Source of the DNA: Thermoplasma volcanium GSS1
GTDB lineage: Archaea > Thermoplasmatota > Thermoplasmata > Thermoplasmatales > Thermoplasmataceae
DNA: 64,000 bases
NCBI RefSeq assembly: GCF_000011185.1
Contig: NC_002689.2
Span: forward strand, 310,001 to 374,000
Reading direction: 5' to 3'
The translations under genes and the position numbers were made by a program. Numbering within the stretch: the first letter of the stretch is position 1; each line of letters starts with the position of its first letter. The notes beneath the pieces were generated by a model, which was given only the letters and a program-made list of their open reading frames with translations, did no database searches and was not told the origin of the DNA. Positions 56,349-64,000 of the stretch are shown piece by piece.

Positions 56349-57524
56349 ATGACGGAGAAAAACGAATACGATCTCACAAAGCTCACGAAGCCAGACGAAG
56401 AGTTTGAGGGTTCATACAAGATTGTATTAAGGCCAATAAGCAAAAAGGAGTTTAGGCTTGATTATTGGACGGGTTCTTTCCTTATGGCTGCAGTTGCTTA
56501 TTTGGCGGTATCAGGGATGCTTTTATTTTATTATTACCAGAGCGGCCATCCATTTTCATCAACTATATCTATTATAAGTAGCGTACCTTTTGGATACGCT
56601 TTATTAACTTCACATCTGTACATGGCGTATGCCATGATAGTGCTCGTATACGCACATATGCTTAGGAACTATTTCGTTGGCGCATATAAAGGAAAGTGGA
56701 GGTGGCTGCAGTGGATATTGGGCGTTATACTTTTCATACTTGTATATACGACAGCAATCGTAGGCTATATGCTGACCTACACTTACATAAGTGTAGCAGC
56801 AACGCATGTCGGTGAGTTGCTTATAGAGAGAAGTATAATAGGTAGGCTATTACCTGGTCTTGCAAACTGGCTTGTGTCTATACTTATTGGAGACGGTACA
56901 ACTTCTCAGACCTTTTCCCACATACTGGGTCTTCATGTTATGATATTATCAACTCTGATCATAGTTATAGCCTTTGTTCACTTCTTCCTGTTCGAGAAAT
57001 CCGGTCCATATGGTGTAAAGTATGATAAGAATGAAAAGATGGTTCCTTGGTTCCCAGTTAATCTTCTCTATACAATTTTCCTGTCATTGATGTTCATAGG
57101 AGTGATACTTATATTTTCTGCCGCTTTTCCGCAAGTGATTCCTGCTGCATATGGCTTACCCGTCTATGGCACGCTGCCATTCCCTGATTGGTACATCCTT
57201 CCGGTTTACAAGCTTATGGATACTGCTGGATACGGGCTTACTACCGGCGGAGTTCCCCTGGTTATAGTCTTTTTCCTGTTCCTTCTTATATTACCTTTTA
57301 TAGATAGATATAGTGGATCGCATCCGCTCGACAGACCTATGATAACAGCCTTTGGGATATTCATAATTATAGGTATACCTGTAATTGCCCTCTGGGGGGC
57401 AAGCCAGCCAGGATTAACTCAGACTAGACTTCTTACGATGTTTATGTGGTGGGGTTTAACGTTTGTTTCGATAGCTACAGTTTATGCTATGCGATTTGCT
57501 AGAAAGGATGGTGAGGAGAGGTGA
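56349..57524 (+). CDS. Cytochrome b 2 of a bc-type complex
   Basis: About 391 residues. Heme pairs are H-x13-H (TSHLYMAYAMIVLVYAHMLRN) and H-x14-H (LHVMILSTLIIVIAFVHFF). The Qo motif is PDWY (PFPDWYILPVYK), keeping an acidic residue, unlike cytochrome b 1. It is shorter than b 1 because extra C-terminal spans are absent. The start at ATG 56349 follows GGGAGGTT. It overlaps the next gene (GTGA). Confidence 0.92.
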   Translation: MTEKNEYDLTKLTKPDEEFEGSYKIVLRPISKKEFRLDYWTGSFLMAAVAYLAVSGMLLFYYYQSGHPFSSTISIISSVPFGYALLTSHLYMAYAMIVLVYAHMLRNYFVGAYKGKWRWLQWILGVILFILVYTTAIVGYMLTYTYISVAATHVGELLIERSIIGRLLPGLANWLVSILIGDGTTSQTFSHILGLHVMILSTLIIVIAFVHFFLFEKSGPYGVKYDKNEKMVPWFPVNLLYTIFLSLMFIGVILIFSAAFPQVIPAAYGLPVYGTLPFPDWYILPVYKLMDTAGYGLTTGGVPLVIVFFLFLLILPFIDRYSGSHPLDRPMITAFGIFIIIGIPVIALWGASQPGLTQTRLLTMFMWWGLTFVSIATVYAMRFARKDGEER

Positions 57525-57712
57525 ACAGGTCAGTACTTGCTGTTTATTCCATTGCAGGAATTCAATTTGTGATCGCCATAATACTTTGGATCCTTGCAGT
57601 CACTAACCCAACGGGAAACCAAAGGATATGGTCAGTAGTGTTTGCTATTGATCTCATATTGAGCGGCATTATAGCATTTATAATTATGCGGCCTGAAATG
57701 GAGGTGAATTGA
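57521..57712 (+). CDS. Small two-span membrane protein
   Basis: 63 residues with two predicted membrane spans and no recognised family. GTG start overlapping the cytochrome b 2 stop, behind GGTGAGGAG. Tight coupling suggests a small subunit of the second bc complex. Confidence 0.65.
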   Translation: MNRSVLAVYSIAGIQFVIAIILWILAVTNPTGNQRIWSVVFAIDLILSGIIAFIIMRPEMEVN

Positions 57713-57714
57713 GG

Positions 57715-58053
57715 ATGGATCGTTATTCATTGAAACTATACTATGCTTCTATGATAGTGTACATATTCGGATCAATAACTTTGATACTGTACACCCTAAT
57801 TATAAAGCCGATAGCACTGATGTACCACGAACCCATAAATCAAATGGTCTCACCGGTATTTGGGAATTATGCAAGATACCTCTTTTCTCTTGAACTATTT
57901 ACAATGATAATCATGGTTGTATCGCTTATACTATTCTTGCTTTCAATCTACCATAACCACATAAGAAATGGAAAGATTTCAAAGCCAACCATAATTACGC
58001 CTGTACTGCTGTTCGCATTTGCATTTGTCTTGCTTGGGGTGAGCGGTTTTTGA
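57715..58053 (+). CDS. Small three-span membrane protein
   Basis: 112 residues with about three membrane spans. GGAGGTGA at 57698-57705 fits either ATG 57715 or the in-frame TTG 57709. No known family. Translationally coupled to both neighbours; probably an accessory subunit of the bc 2 complex. Confidence 0.65.
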   Translation: MDRYSLKLYYASMIVYIFGSITLILYTLIIKPIALMYHEPINQMVSPVFGNYARYLFSLELFTMIIMVVSLILFLLSIYHNHIRNGKISKPTIITPVLLFAFAFVLLGVSGF

Positions 58054-58277
58054 TGGACATACGAAGACTAGCTAAGGAGAAAAGAAGATCCTTTGGAAAG
58101 GTTGTTGCAGGAATAGTGCTCCTAGTAATAGCTATACCTGTATTTCTTGACTACAAGGTGTTTCCAGTGATTAACAGTGAGATAGGTCCGCATCAAATTG
58201 GAAGTTGGCTTGCACTACTTTTCTCGTTCATTGGGTTTATACTTATAATTGTAGGTATGGGTGAAATGGATATTTAA
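58053..58277 (+). CDS. Small two-span membrane protein
   Basis: 74 residues: a basic N-terminus (MDIRRLAKEKRRSFGK) then two membrane spans. The ATG overlaps the previous stop (TGATG). Last gene of the bc 2 operon, overlapping the convergent regulator by 4 nt. Confidence 0.62.
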   Translation: MDIRRLAKEKRRSFGKVVAGIVLLVIAIPVFLDYKVFPVINSEIGPHQIGSWLALLFSFIGFILIIVGMGEMDI

Positions 58278-58801
58278 CTATTATCTTTTTCCAGTCTTTT
58301 AAGCATGTCTTTTTCACAATTTGGGCAGCATACAAGATAAGTTCTATTTTTCCATTTTACTGAAATCGGATCACCATGTATTTGGTTGCCACAATAATCA
58401 CAATACAGCGTTATGTTAGATAAAATGGCCTTCCCTTCTTCGACGGTGTCAGATATCCACACTTGATCATATTGAAAATCGTAATCCAGAGCAGATTTCG
58501 ATAATACGAGTATGCGTTTTCCATTAGATAGTTTAAAATTGTAATAAATTAAATCATCAGGTATATGGACATCATCTGGCGTTAGGGCAATAATTTTCTT
58601 TTCTGATTCTTCGTAAGATGTTTTTATTGTGTACTTTTTAATAATGCCGTTTCTTTCAAGATCCTTTATTATCTTTGAAACGGTGTTTCTTCCAATTCCG
58701 GTTCTTTCAGATATCTCTTCAACGCTAGACCTTGAATCGTCTATAAGTTCCCGAAGGACTCTAGATTCTAGGTTGCTGAGGTTGCGTTTTTCTGGATGCA
58801 T
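58274..58801 (-). CDS. Lrp-type HTH regulator with C-terminal TRASH metal-binding domain
   Basis: 175 residues. An N-terminal AsnC/Lrp winged helix (LRELIDDSRSSVEEISERTGIGRNTVSKIIKDLE), a middle domain, then a TRASH domain with C134-x2-C137-x20-C158-x3-C162. This layout matches archaeal copper-responsive regulators such as Sulfolobus CopT. It converges on the bc 2 operon. The TATA-like GATTAATTATC about 28 bp upstream lies within the inverted repeat 58821-58835, which suggests autoregulation. The metal could be copper or another soft metal. Confidence 0.82.
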   Translation of the reverse strand: MHPEKRNLSNLESRVLRELIDDSRSSVEEISERTGIGRNTVSKIIKDLERNGIIKKYTIKTSYEESEKKIIALTPDDVHIPDDLIYYNFKLSNGKRILVLSKSALDYDFQYDQVWISDTVEEGKAILSNITLYCDYCGNQIHGDPISVKWKNRTYLVCCPNCEKDMLKRLEKDNS

Positions 58802-58820
58802 TCAAATATAGCATTAGATG

Positions 58821-58835
58821 AGGATAATTAATCCT
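58821..58835 (-). promoter_or_regulatory. TATA-overlapping inverted repeat of the TRASH regulator
   Basis: AGGAT-aatta-ATCCT is centred 27 bp before the leaderless start at 58801, right on the promoter box. A protein bound here would compete with TBP. Confidence 0.4.
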
Positions 58836-58911
58836 TTGCATGGCGCCTGTCTGACTATAATTATCATACTAGGCAGTATGAAACACCATATAATTACTTA
58901 AAATGTTTCGT

Positions 58912-58925
58912 AAGTTTCGAAACTT
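58912..58925. repeat. 14-bp perfect palindrome
   Basis: AAGTTTCGAAACTT lies nine bases after the stop of the small AbrB-type gene and upstream of the TRASH regulator gene. It might be a protein-binding site or part of a transcription stop for the minus-strand gene. Confidence 0.35.
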
Positions 58926-58933
58926 CGCGACAG

Positions 58934-59104
58934 TTACTTCAATAACTCGATATAGACCCGACCGTCTTCGCCTTCGTAAAAGGCAATAAGATCCTCATCT
59001 TTGAGATTCAGTTTTTTCAATACTTTCTTGGGCAAAGTAACTCTAACAGATGATCCTCTCTTTGTCATTCTTGCTATGTCCATAATTCTTCTGTTGTCTG
59101 TCAT
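58934..59104 (-). CDS. Small AbrB/SpoVT-type swapped-hairpin DNA-binding protein
   Basis: 56 residues: MTDNRRIMDIARMTKRGSS, then SVRVTLPKKVLKKLNLKDEDLI, the AbrB/MazE-type beta-hairpin. Such proteins are dimeric regulators or antitoxins. No toxin gene is next to it. It is encoded just after the HerA-like operon in the same direction, and a TATA-like GGTTATACTAC lies about 22 bp upstream. Role unknown. Confidence 0.75.
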   Translation of the reverse strand: MTDNRRIMDIARMTKRGSSVRVTLPKKVLKKLNLKDEDLIAFYEGEDGRVYIELLK

Positions 59105-59159
59105 ATCACATCACAATTAAGAAGTAGTATAACCTTTTTTCTAAGAGCTATTTCGTTGT

Positions 59160-61058
59160 TCATTTTAAAAAAATGTCATACAGTGATATTATTTTTCGAC
59201 CGACAACAAATCTCCTTATGGCATCATTTGTAAAGTTGTTCAAAGACGTAATATTATCTATATTTAAAATAAATTGCCGTTTGGTCTTCATTTCGCTATA
59301 CACCGCTGCCTTTATAGTATAAAGCGGGCCCCCCTTCAATGACAGCATGTAAGGTGCTTCATCCAAAGATCTGAGATTAAATGAATACGTTTTCGATAGG
59401 GTCCGAAGGGTGAGTTTATCCCCAACACAAATCACCCAGGTATTCTCGTATAGCCCTGCTATATCGTTTAGATATATTGTGTTGCGGCTGTTCCTATATA
59501 TTGATCCATCCTCGCTGATAGGCATGCTTCCGTAGACCAGTTTTACAAGCCTTTCACAGTCGCACTCCTTTGTTAAAAACACAATTTTTCTCCAGTTATG
59601 ATGCTTAAGTTTATCTAGTATCCGCTCTTTATGGTCAATGTCAGAATTTTCTGCTTCTACTATGAATAGCCGATCTCCATAGTAAAAAAAGGAATCAGGG
59701 ATGTACTTACCTGCATGGCCGAAGTTTACCTGTATTCCATGTCCATCGAGATATTTGGCAAATGCGGAAATTAGCTTGCTATGATCGCTTTCCTCCGATT
59801 CAGTTTTTCTTTCAGTACCCTTTGATCCAAACTCTACTATGCTTTCTTCGATTCTTTCATCCTTCGCTATCGGAACTACATTAAAGCCGAGGGATACGGG
59901 GCCATAGGATCCATCAGTGGACCATGCAACAAGCTTGTGCAGGCTCTGCGTTGTGAGAATCCTCTCAAGTTTCCTCGAAACTGGATGGTTTCCTACTGTT
60001 CTGGAAAGGTAGGCCGCATCTTCGTGAGAGACAAGGAAAGAGATAAAATTCCTTACATTTCCATAGACTGCTGACGAATAGCCCTCCATCTGGGAAATGT
60101 ACTGATTAGATAGAATGAGGGATATTCCGTATTTTCTCCCTTCGCTTAGTATTGTTTCAAGTATGTCTGGTGGCACGTTTTGTGCTTCATCAACTACCAC
60201 GTATGTTTTTACAGGTCCTGATCTGTTATACCTAACTAAGGCATCGAACCATATCTTCATAAGAAATAGGAATGCGATTTGCGTAGATACTTCAGAGGGC
60301 ATCTTCCCTTTTGCAACGTCTACAAAAACGAATCTATCGGCAGTAGCCATCTCAGTATAGAGGTCTAATGAGTTCTTTGAAGAAGATACTAGGTCATTTA
60401 CCGATTCATCGGATATAAGTGGGAGTATTTTATTTAAAGTAGAGGCGGAATATTCCCTCCAATACGATCGATCTGATATGAAACTTTTAATAAGGCTGCG
60501 CACTGCATCATTCTCTATTTCACCTATGAACATTCTCATCGAAGTGACGTCCGAAACTATCCTGAAGAACTCTGAAAGAGTTGGGTTATCCTGCGATTTT
60601 ATGTACTCTGCAAGGACTGATCTAAACATCACCTCCAATCGTGGGCCCCAAGTGTTGTTGGAAACTGCTTTTGAAGAAAAGATAGACCTTATCCATCCGC
60701 CAAGCATATTTGCATCGAACCTGCGATCGAGAACATTCATCTTCATTTGATAAGAGGCCCCGTTTTTTTCTACTCGATCTAGCCCAAGGTAGATAACCTT
60801 CTTCTTTGTGTTGTAGACTGCGTCCTTTAAGGTTCCGTGAGGATCGATGACTACCACGTTTGCCCTTTCTTTATCAAGATTTTTGAGAAGATACACTAAG
60901 TAGCTTGATTTTCCTGTTCCAGTCTTGCCTGTTATAGAAAGATGCCCACTCAGAGAATTGTAGTTTATGTAAAATGGCCTTCCGTACTGATCCATTCCAA
61001 TCTCTAATCCCGATTTGAGTCTGAATCCGGATCCTATGGATGGATCGTAGTCAAACAT
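59160..61058 (-). CDS. HerA/TraD-like translocase ATPase with putative PD-(D/E)XK C-terminal domain
   Basis: 632 residues. The N-terminal ATPase (about 1-395) has Walker A GKTGTGKS (44-51), an IDPHG strand typical of the HerA/FtsK/VirB4-TraD clan, and Walker B VVVDEAQ (287-293). The C-terminal half has HGIQVNFGHAGKYIPDSFF and LFIVEAE, i.e. P-D (454-455) with E-x-E (468-470), like PD-(D/E)XK nuclease cores. It overlaps its upstream partner by 8 nt. It could be a conjugation coupling ATPase or a defence/repair translocase-nuclease; context does not decide. Confidence 0.75.
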   Translation of the reverse strand: MFDYDPSIGSGFRLKSGLEIGMDQYGRPFYINYNSLSGHLSITGKTGTGKSSYLVYLLKNLDKERANVVVIDPHGTLKDAVYNTKKKVIYLGLDRVEKNGASYQMKMNVLDRRFDANMLGGWIRSIFSSKAVSNNTWGPRLEVMFRSVLAEYIKSQDNPTLSEFFRIVSDVTSMRMFIGEIENDAVRSLIKSFISDRSYWREYSASTLNKILPLISDESVNDLVSSSKNSLDLYTEMATADRFVFVDVAKGKMPSEVSTQIAFLFLMKIWFDALVRYNRSGPVKTYVVVDEAQNVPPDILETILSEGRKYGISLILSNQYISQMEGYSSAVYGNVRNFISFLVSHEDAAYLSRTVGNHPVSRKLERILTTQSLHKLVAWSTDGSYGPVSLGFNVVPIAKDERIEESIVEFGSKGTERKTESEESDHSKLISAFAKYLDGHGIQVNFGHAGKYIPDSFFYYGDRLFIVEAENSDIDHKERILDKLKHHNWRKIVFLTKECDCERLVKLVYGSMPISEDGSIYRNSRNTIYLNDIAGLYENTWVICVGDKLTLRTLSKTYSFNLRSLDEAPYMLSLKGGPLYTIKAAVYSEMKTKRQFILNIDNITSLNNFTNDAIRRFVVGRKIISLYDIFLK

Positions 61059-61671
61059 GCACGTCCTCCGGTATCCTTATAAAACTTGCTAAATTGAAAG
61101 CCATTGACATTGAATTCTTCCTGAGTGGTATTACGAATCTACATCTCTTCATTTTTATGCCATGCCTTTTTTTAAGTGACCTTATTTGTTGATCAAGGAA
61201 TTCCATTATCTCCTTGTTATATTCTTCACAGGAAGAGATGCGTATAAAGAGTCCGTACTTCCTGCCACTTAAGGATAGAGATGAATACACCCTGCATAAG
61301 TATGCTATATTGCACTCAGGAAACATAGCTGCGAGTGTCGCTATACTATTAAGCAGATCTGGGAAGTAATACTCAAAACTTTTCTTCTTTTCTCTCGAGA
61401 CATAGTATATCCTTCCTCTACCTCTTTTGATCGAAGGATTGCTCTCTTTCACATAACAAGGATACAACCTAGTAAAGAAACTCCTTAGGAGCTCATAGGC
61501 GCCATTTGAGCTGCTGCCTATATAGAAATGGGTATTTCCCCCTTCCGAATATAAAATGAATTCATTGAAATATTTCCTAGGGGGAACCAGCATCTCTGCG
61601 TGATTTCTGAAAAGAAGCAAATCCGTCTTTAAGTTTGAGTCCGTAAAGACAATCATGCCATATTTTCCCAT
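61051..61671 (-). CDS. Unknown partner of the HerA-like ATPase
   Basis: 206 residues, basic, with alternating strands and helices and no recognised motif (GKYGMIVFTDSNLKTDLLLF at the start; FVIPLRKNSM near the end). The 8-nt overlap with the ATPase implies co-translation. VirB4/TraC-like systems often have an upstream protein of unknown fold like this. The AT-rich tract 61672-61930 upstream holds the promoter. Confidence 0.6.
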   Translation of the reverse strand: MGKYGMIVFTDSNLKTDLLLFRNHAEMLVPPRKYFNEFILYSEGGNTHFYIGSSSNGAYELLRSFFTRLYPCYVKESNPSIKRGRGRIYYVSREKKKSFEYYFPDLLNSIATLAAMFPECNIAYLCRVYSSLSLSGRKYGLFIRISSCEEYNKEIMEFLDQQIRSLKKRHGIKMKRCRFVIPLRKNSMSMAFNLASFIRIPEDVHV

Positions 61672-61933
61672 TATTCGTGATGTCTATGATATTAATTATA
61701 ATTACGTATATAAAATTTTACATATACAAAATTTTGTATTTTAAAAATTTTGAAATTAAATGGGTATCTTTTAACACTTTAAAGAGAGGCAAGATGTAAC
61801 AAACGAAATAAACTTTTGAATATCCCATAGCCGCTTTTAACAACATAGATATGAATAATGCGAATTCTAAATCCTACGTTTCTAAGATATATGGAAGAAT
61901 TAAATAAGAAGCATTCCATGAAAGATTGTTGCT

Positions 61934-62401
61934 ATGACTCTCGTTATTACTGATGTGCTTAGATATTATAGCGGAGATACCAACGATGAAAAAATATCAA
62001 AGCTATACATAACGGCTTCAAGAAAAGTGCTGGGGCAGGCTTATGATTTAAAAAATGGGACGGTTCTGCAGGGGCGCCTTATGGATCTTTCAGTAGCTCC
62101 TGGAAAGGAAAAGATCACCGAAACAGCTGTTCCAGGGAGAGATAGATTAATAGGAACTAAACTGGAGGCTTACTACTTTTCTGCCGGGCAGTCAAACCCA
62201 ACGGCCGACCGCGATTATATATTTTTTTCATCTAAATTCAGCCACATCCTTACGGAATATGCAATATTTGCAGAGGAATATGAAGTTAAAGTGGAGTTTG
62301 TAAGCGCAGCCTATAAATTGAAGAAGGTAAAGCTTTATACAAAGGGCACTGTGATGGATAGTTACTCCGAGGAGAAAAGCGAGGGAGATGTAAATGAGTG
62401 A
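61934..62401 (+). CDS. Unknown protein upstream of the Vps4-like ATPase
   Basis: 155 residues with a beta-rich pattern and a charged tail; no family recognised. GAATTAAATAAG near 61892-61903 is a TATA candidate about 35 bp upstream. The stop overlaps the Vps4-like gene by 8 nt, so the proteins are probably made together. By position it might take the role that CdvA plays in Crenarchaeota, but no coiled-coil or PRC-barrel signature is evident. Confidence 0.6.
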   Translation: MTLVITDVLRYYSGDTNDEKISKLYITASRKVLGQAYDLKNGTVLQGRLMDLSVAPGKEKITETAVPGRDRLIGTKLEAYYFSAGQSNPTADRDYIFFSSKFSHILTEYAIFAEEYEVKVEFVSAAYKLKKVKLYTKGTVMDSYSEEKSEGDVNE

Positions 62402-63521
62402 TGATGTTCAGAATAAGATTGAAAAAGCCACAAAACTACTGCACGCAGGGATAAAAGAAGAGGAAAATGGACATAAAGATAAGGCAAAGGAGTACTATCT
62501 TGTGGCTTACAGGGTAATGTTAGAAGCTGCAAACGACTCTCCATCGGATCTTAAGAAGAAAAGACTTGATCAATGTGCTTTAATATTAAATGCCTACAAA
62601 CGCGTTAGTGGAGAAAGGACAGACTTCACAGTGAAAAAACAAAATGATGATGAAATAGTAGAAGGTGAGGCTCTACTAGAAGAGATAGGAATAGAAAAAC
62701 CAGAGATACCAAAAGTAACCTTTGAAGATGTTGCAGGTCTAGATGACGTTAAAAATGAGATATTAGGAAAAATTATTTACCCAATGAAATTTAAGGAATT
62801 ATCGCAGGAATATAATATACAATTCGGAGGCGGAATGTTATTGTACGGTCCGCCAGGCACTGGAAAAACCTTTATTGTTAAGGCTATAGCCAACGAGGTA
62901 AAGGCCAGATTTATCAACGTAAATCCTTCCACACTCTACAGTGAATGGTTTGGTGTTTTTGAAAAGAATATATCCAAGCTTTTCAGGGCAGCGTCATTGC
63001 TATCTCCAGCAATAATATTCTTTGATGAGATAGATGCTTTGGTGCCAAAGAGAGACACCTCCAATTCAGATGCTGCAAAGAGAGGAGTTGCACAGCTTTT
63101 GAATGAGGTTGGTGGTATAAATTCTCAGAAGAACAAAAATATATTCATCATCGCAGCAACAAACAATCCCTGGGAAGTAGATGAGGCCATGCTTAGGCCA
63201 GGTCGCTTCGATATAAAGATATACGTGCCACCTCCAGACATAGTCGCTAGAAAGAAAATATTTCAGCTTAATCTAGCGAAAATTAAACAGGTAGGAAACG
63301 TAGACTACGATCTGCTGGCAGAGGAGACAGAAGGATACAGTGGTGCAGATATAGAGTTCATATGCAAAAAGGCAGCTCAGAATGTATTCATGGAAGCGGT
63401 GAAAACAGGGAAGAGCAGACCAGTTGAAACGAGGGACGTCATAGACGTTATAGGAAGCATCAAACCTTCCATTGATTATGAACTGCTGGAAAAATATTCA
63501 AAGTATGGTTCCGCTTTTTAG
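62394..63521 (+). CDS. Vps4/CdvC-like AAA ATPase with MIT domain
   Basis: 375 residues. The N-terminal MIT-like three-helix part (IEKATKLLHAGIKEEENGHKDKAKEYYLVAYRVM split over residues 9-42) is followed by a linker and one AAA module. The module has Walker A GPPGTGKT (152-159), Walker B IIFFDEID (207-214), the second region of homology AMLRPGRFD, and a C-terminal alpha-helical lid (EGYSGADIEFICKKAA). It would disassemble ESCRT-III filaments. The Snf7-like gene 107 bp downstream supports this. Confidence 0.88.
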   Translation: MSDDVQNKIEKATKLLHAGIKEEENGHKDKAKEYYLVAYRVMLEAANDSPSDLKKKRLDQCALILNAYKRVSGERTDFTVKKQNDDEIVEGEALLEEIGIEKPEIPKVTFEDVAGLDDVKNEILGKIIYPMKFKELSQEYNIQFGGGMLLYGPPGTGKTFIVKAIANEVKARFINVNPSTLYSEWFGVFEKNISKLFRAASLLSPAIIFFDEIDALVPKRDTSNSDAAKRGVAQLLNEVGGINSQKNKNIFIIAATNNPWEVDEAMLRPGRFDIKIYVPPPDIVARKKIFQLNLAKIKQVGNVDYDLLAEETEGYSGADIEFICKKAAQNVFMEAVKTGKSRPVETRDVIDVIGSIKPSIDYELLEKYSKYGSAF

Positions 63522-63628
63522 GCAATAGCAATTCAATAAAAAGGCATAAAAGTTTATATGTTTATTTCGTTTATTATTGGCAATAGATCCCCTGCATCGA
63601 TAATGGCAGAGGATAGGTAGGTATTAAT

Positions 63629-64000
63629 ATGGTGTTCTTTAAATTTGGAAAAAGTGAAGAAGAAAAAATGCTTGAAAGGAGATCAAGGATCAGTAAGTGG
63701 AAATCTGACATAGACCGAGCCATAAGGCAGTATGAAAAGAACAGGGAGATGAATATACAAAACGCTAAAATATCTCTTCGAGACGGGAACCTTGAAAAAG
63801 CCAGAGTGTTCGCTTCTAATATAGTCTCCTTAGAGAGTGCCATAAGAGGTCTTAAGGATTACAAGCTTTTCCTTGAGAACATAGATCTTAACCTGCAATT
63901 TGCAGATACCACCAAGAAGGTTTGGGCATCGCTAAAGGAGGGATCAGAGGACCTATTAAAGAGCCAGCTTACAGAAAAACAAGTAATACAGATGCAGCAG
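63629..64000 (+). CDS. Snf7/ESCRT-III (CdvB)-like protein, 3'-truncated by window
   Basis: 124 codons are visible, open to the window end. The start MVFFKFGKSEEEKMLERR follows AGGTAGGT. Helices with SLRDGNLEKARVFASNIVSLESAI and LQFADTTKKVWASLKEG match the ESCRT-III core helices 1-3. TTTATATG (63551-63558) is a TATA candidate, so it may have its own promoter besides the operon one. The C-terminal MIT-interacting motif would lie beyond the window. Confidence 0.8.
   Translation, partial: MVFFKFGKSEEEKMLERRSRISKWKSDIDRAIRQYEKNREMNIQNAKISLRDGNLEKARVFASNIVSLESAIRGLKDYKLFLENIDLNLQFADTTKKVWASLKEGSEDLLKSQLTEKQVIQMQQ

Noticed and set aside
61851-61907. 18-codon frame MNNANSKSYV... upstream of the Vps4-like operon
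   Set aside because: No ribosome-binding site or TATA box at a suitable distance; length is within chance.

Overview
The window looks like chromosome of a Thermoplasma species (Thermoplasmatales, Euryarchaeota). The proteasome alpha subunit, the exosome and ribosomal superoperons, a GHMP-fold protein matching the Thermoplasma mevalonate-3-kinase, and the AT-rich leaderless promoters all point that way. From memory the proteins are close to, but not identical with, T. acidophilum, and the AT-rich composition suits T. volcanium; that species guess is inference.

Layout. 1-6.9 kb: the end of glycine dehydrogenase subunit 2, a radical SAM protein, tRNA-Arg, a ferritin-like protein, a TatD-type hydrolase, the DNA-repair protein NreA and an MFS carrier. 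7-14.2 kb: the archaeal proteasome/exosome superoperon (psmA, SBDS, rrp4, rrp41, rrp42, eL43, rpoP, pus10, eL21, rpoF, DUF655, rsmA). 14.1-22 kb: a mixed region with a stomatin-like protein, tRNA-Pro, an AT-rich stretch with a decayed gene, Sec61-beta, mevalonate-3-kinase, a DedA protein, an S2P protease, tRNA-Gln and two dead TnpB (IS200/IS605) remnants that keep their 3' hairpins. 22.1-38.8 kb: the S10/spc ribosomal superoperon behind an apparently structured 5' leader, running on through secY, adkA, the EMC3/YidC-like DUF106 gene, cmk, cbf5 and nop5. 38.8-43 kb: purF, an Sm-like protein, an SDR, an unknown protein and an EF-Tu-like protein with no visible GTP-binding loop.

43-58.8 kb is a respiratory region. 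It holds (i) a cupredoxin with a CuA-like Cys pair, a large polytopic membrane protein and a NapH/NosR-like membrane polyferredoxin; (ii) an HTH_10 (Bat-type) regulator with a Cys trio, whose promoter carries a palindrome repeated with one mismatch upstream of the cupredoxin promoter; (iii) two Rieske/cytochrome b operons, both with Tat-type Rieske proteins; (iv) tatA-tatC lying between those operons; (v) a prpD-prpB methylcitrate pair; and (vi) an Lrp-HTH plus TRASH metal-sensing regulator. 58.9-64 kb: a small AbrB-type protein, a HerA/TraD-like ATPase with a putative C-terminal PD-(D/E)XK domain and its overlapping partner, then a Cdv/ESCRT-like set (unknown protein, MIT-AAA Vps4-like ATPase, Snf7-like protein cut by the window end).

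The most promising undescribed items are the cupredoxin/polyferredoxin module with its shared operator, the ATPase-nuclease fusion and partner, the leader of the ribosomal operon, and the long cbf5/nop5 overlap. Many genes start 24-31 bp downstream of a TATA box with no room for a Shine-Dalgarno site (leaderless), whereas genes inside operons carry GGTGA or GGAGG sites. I used both signals to choose starts.
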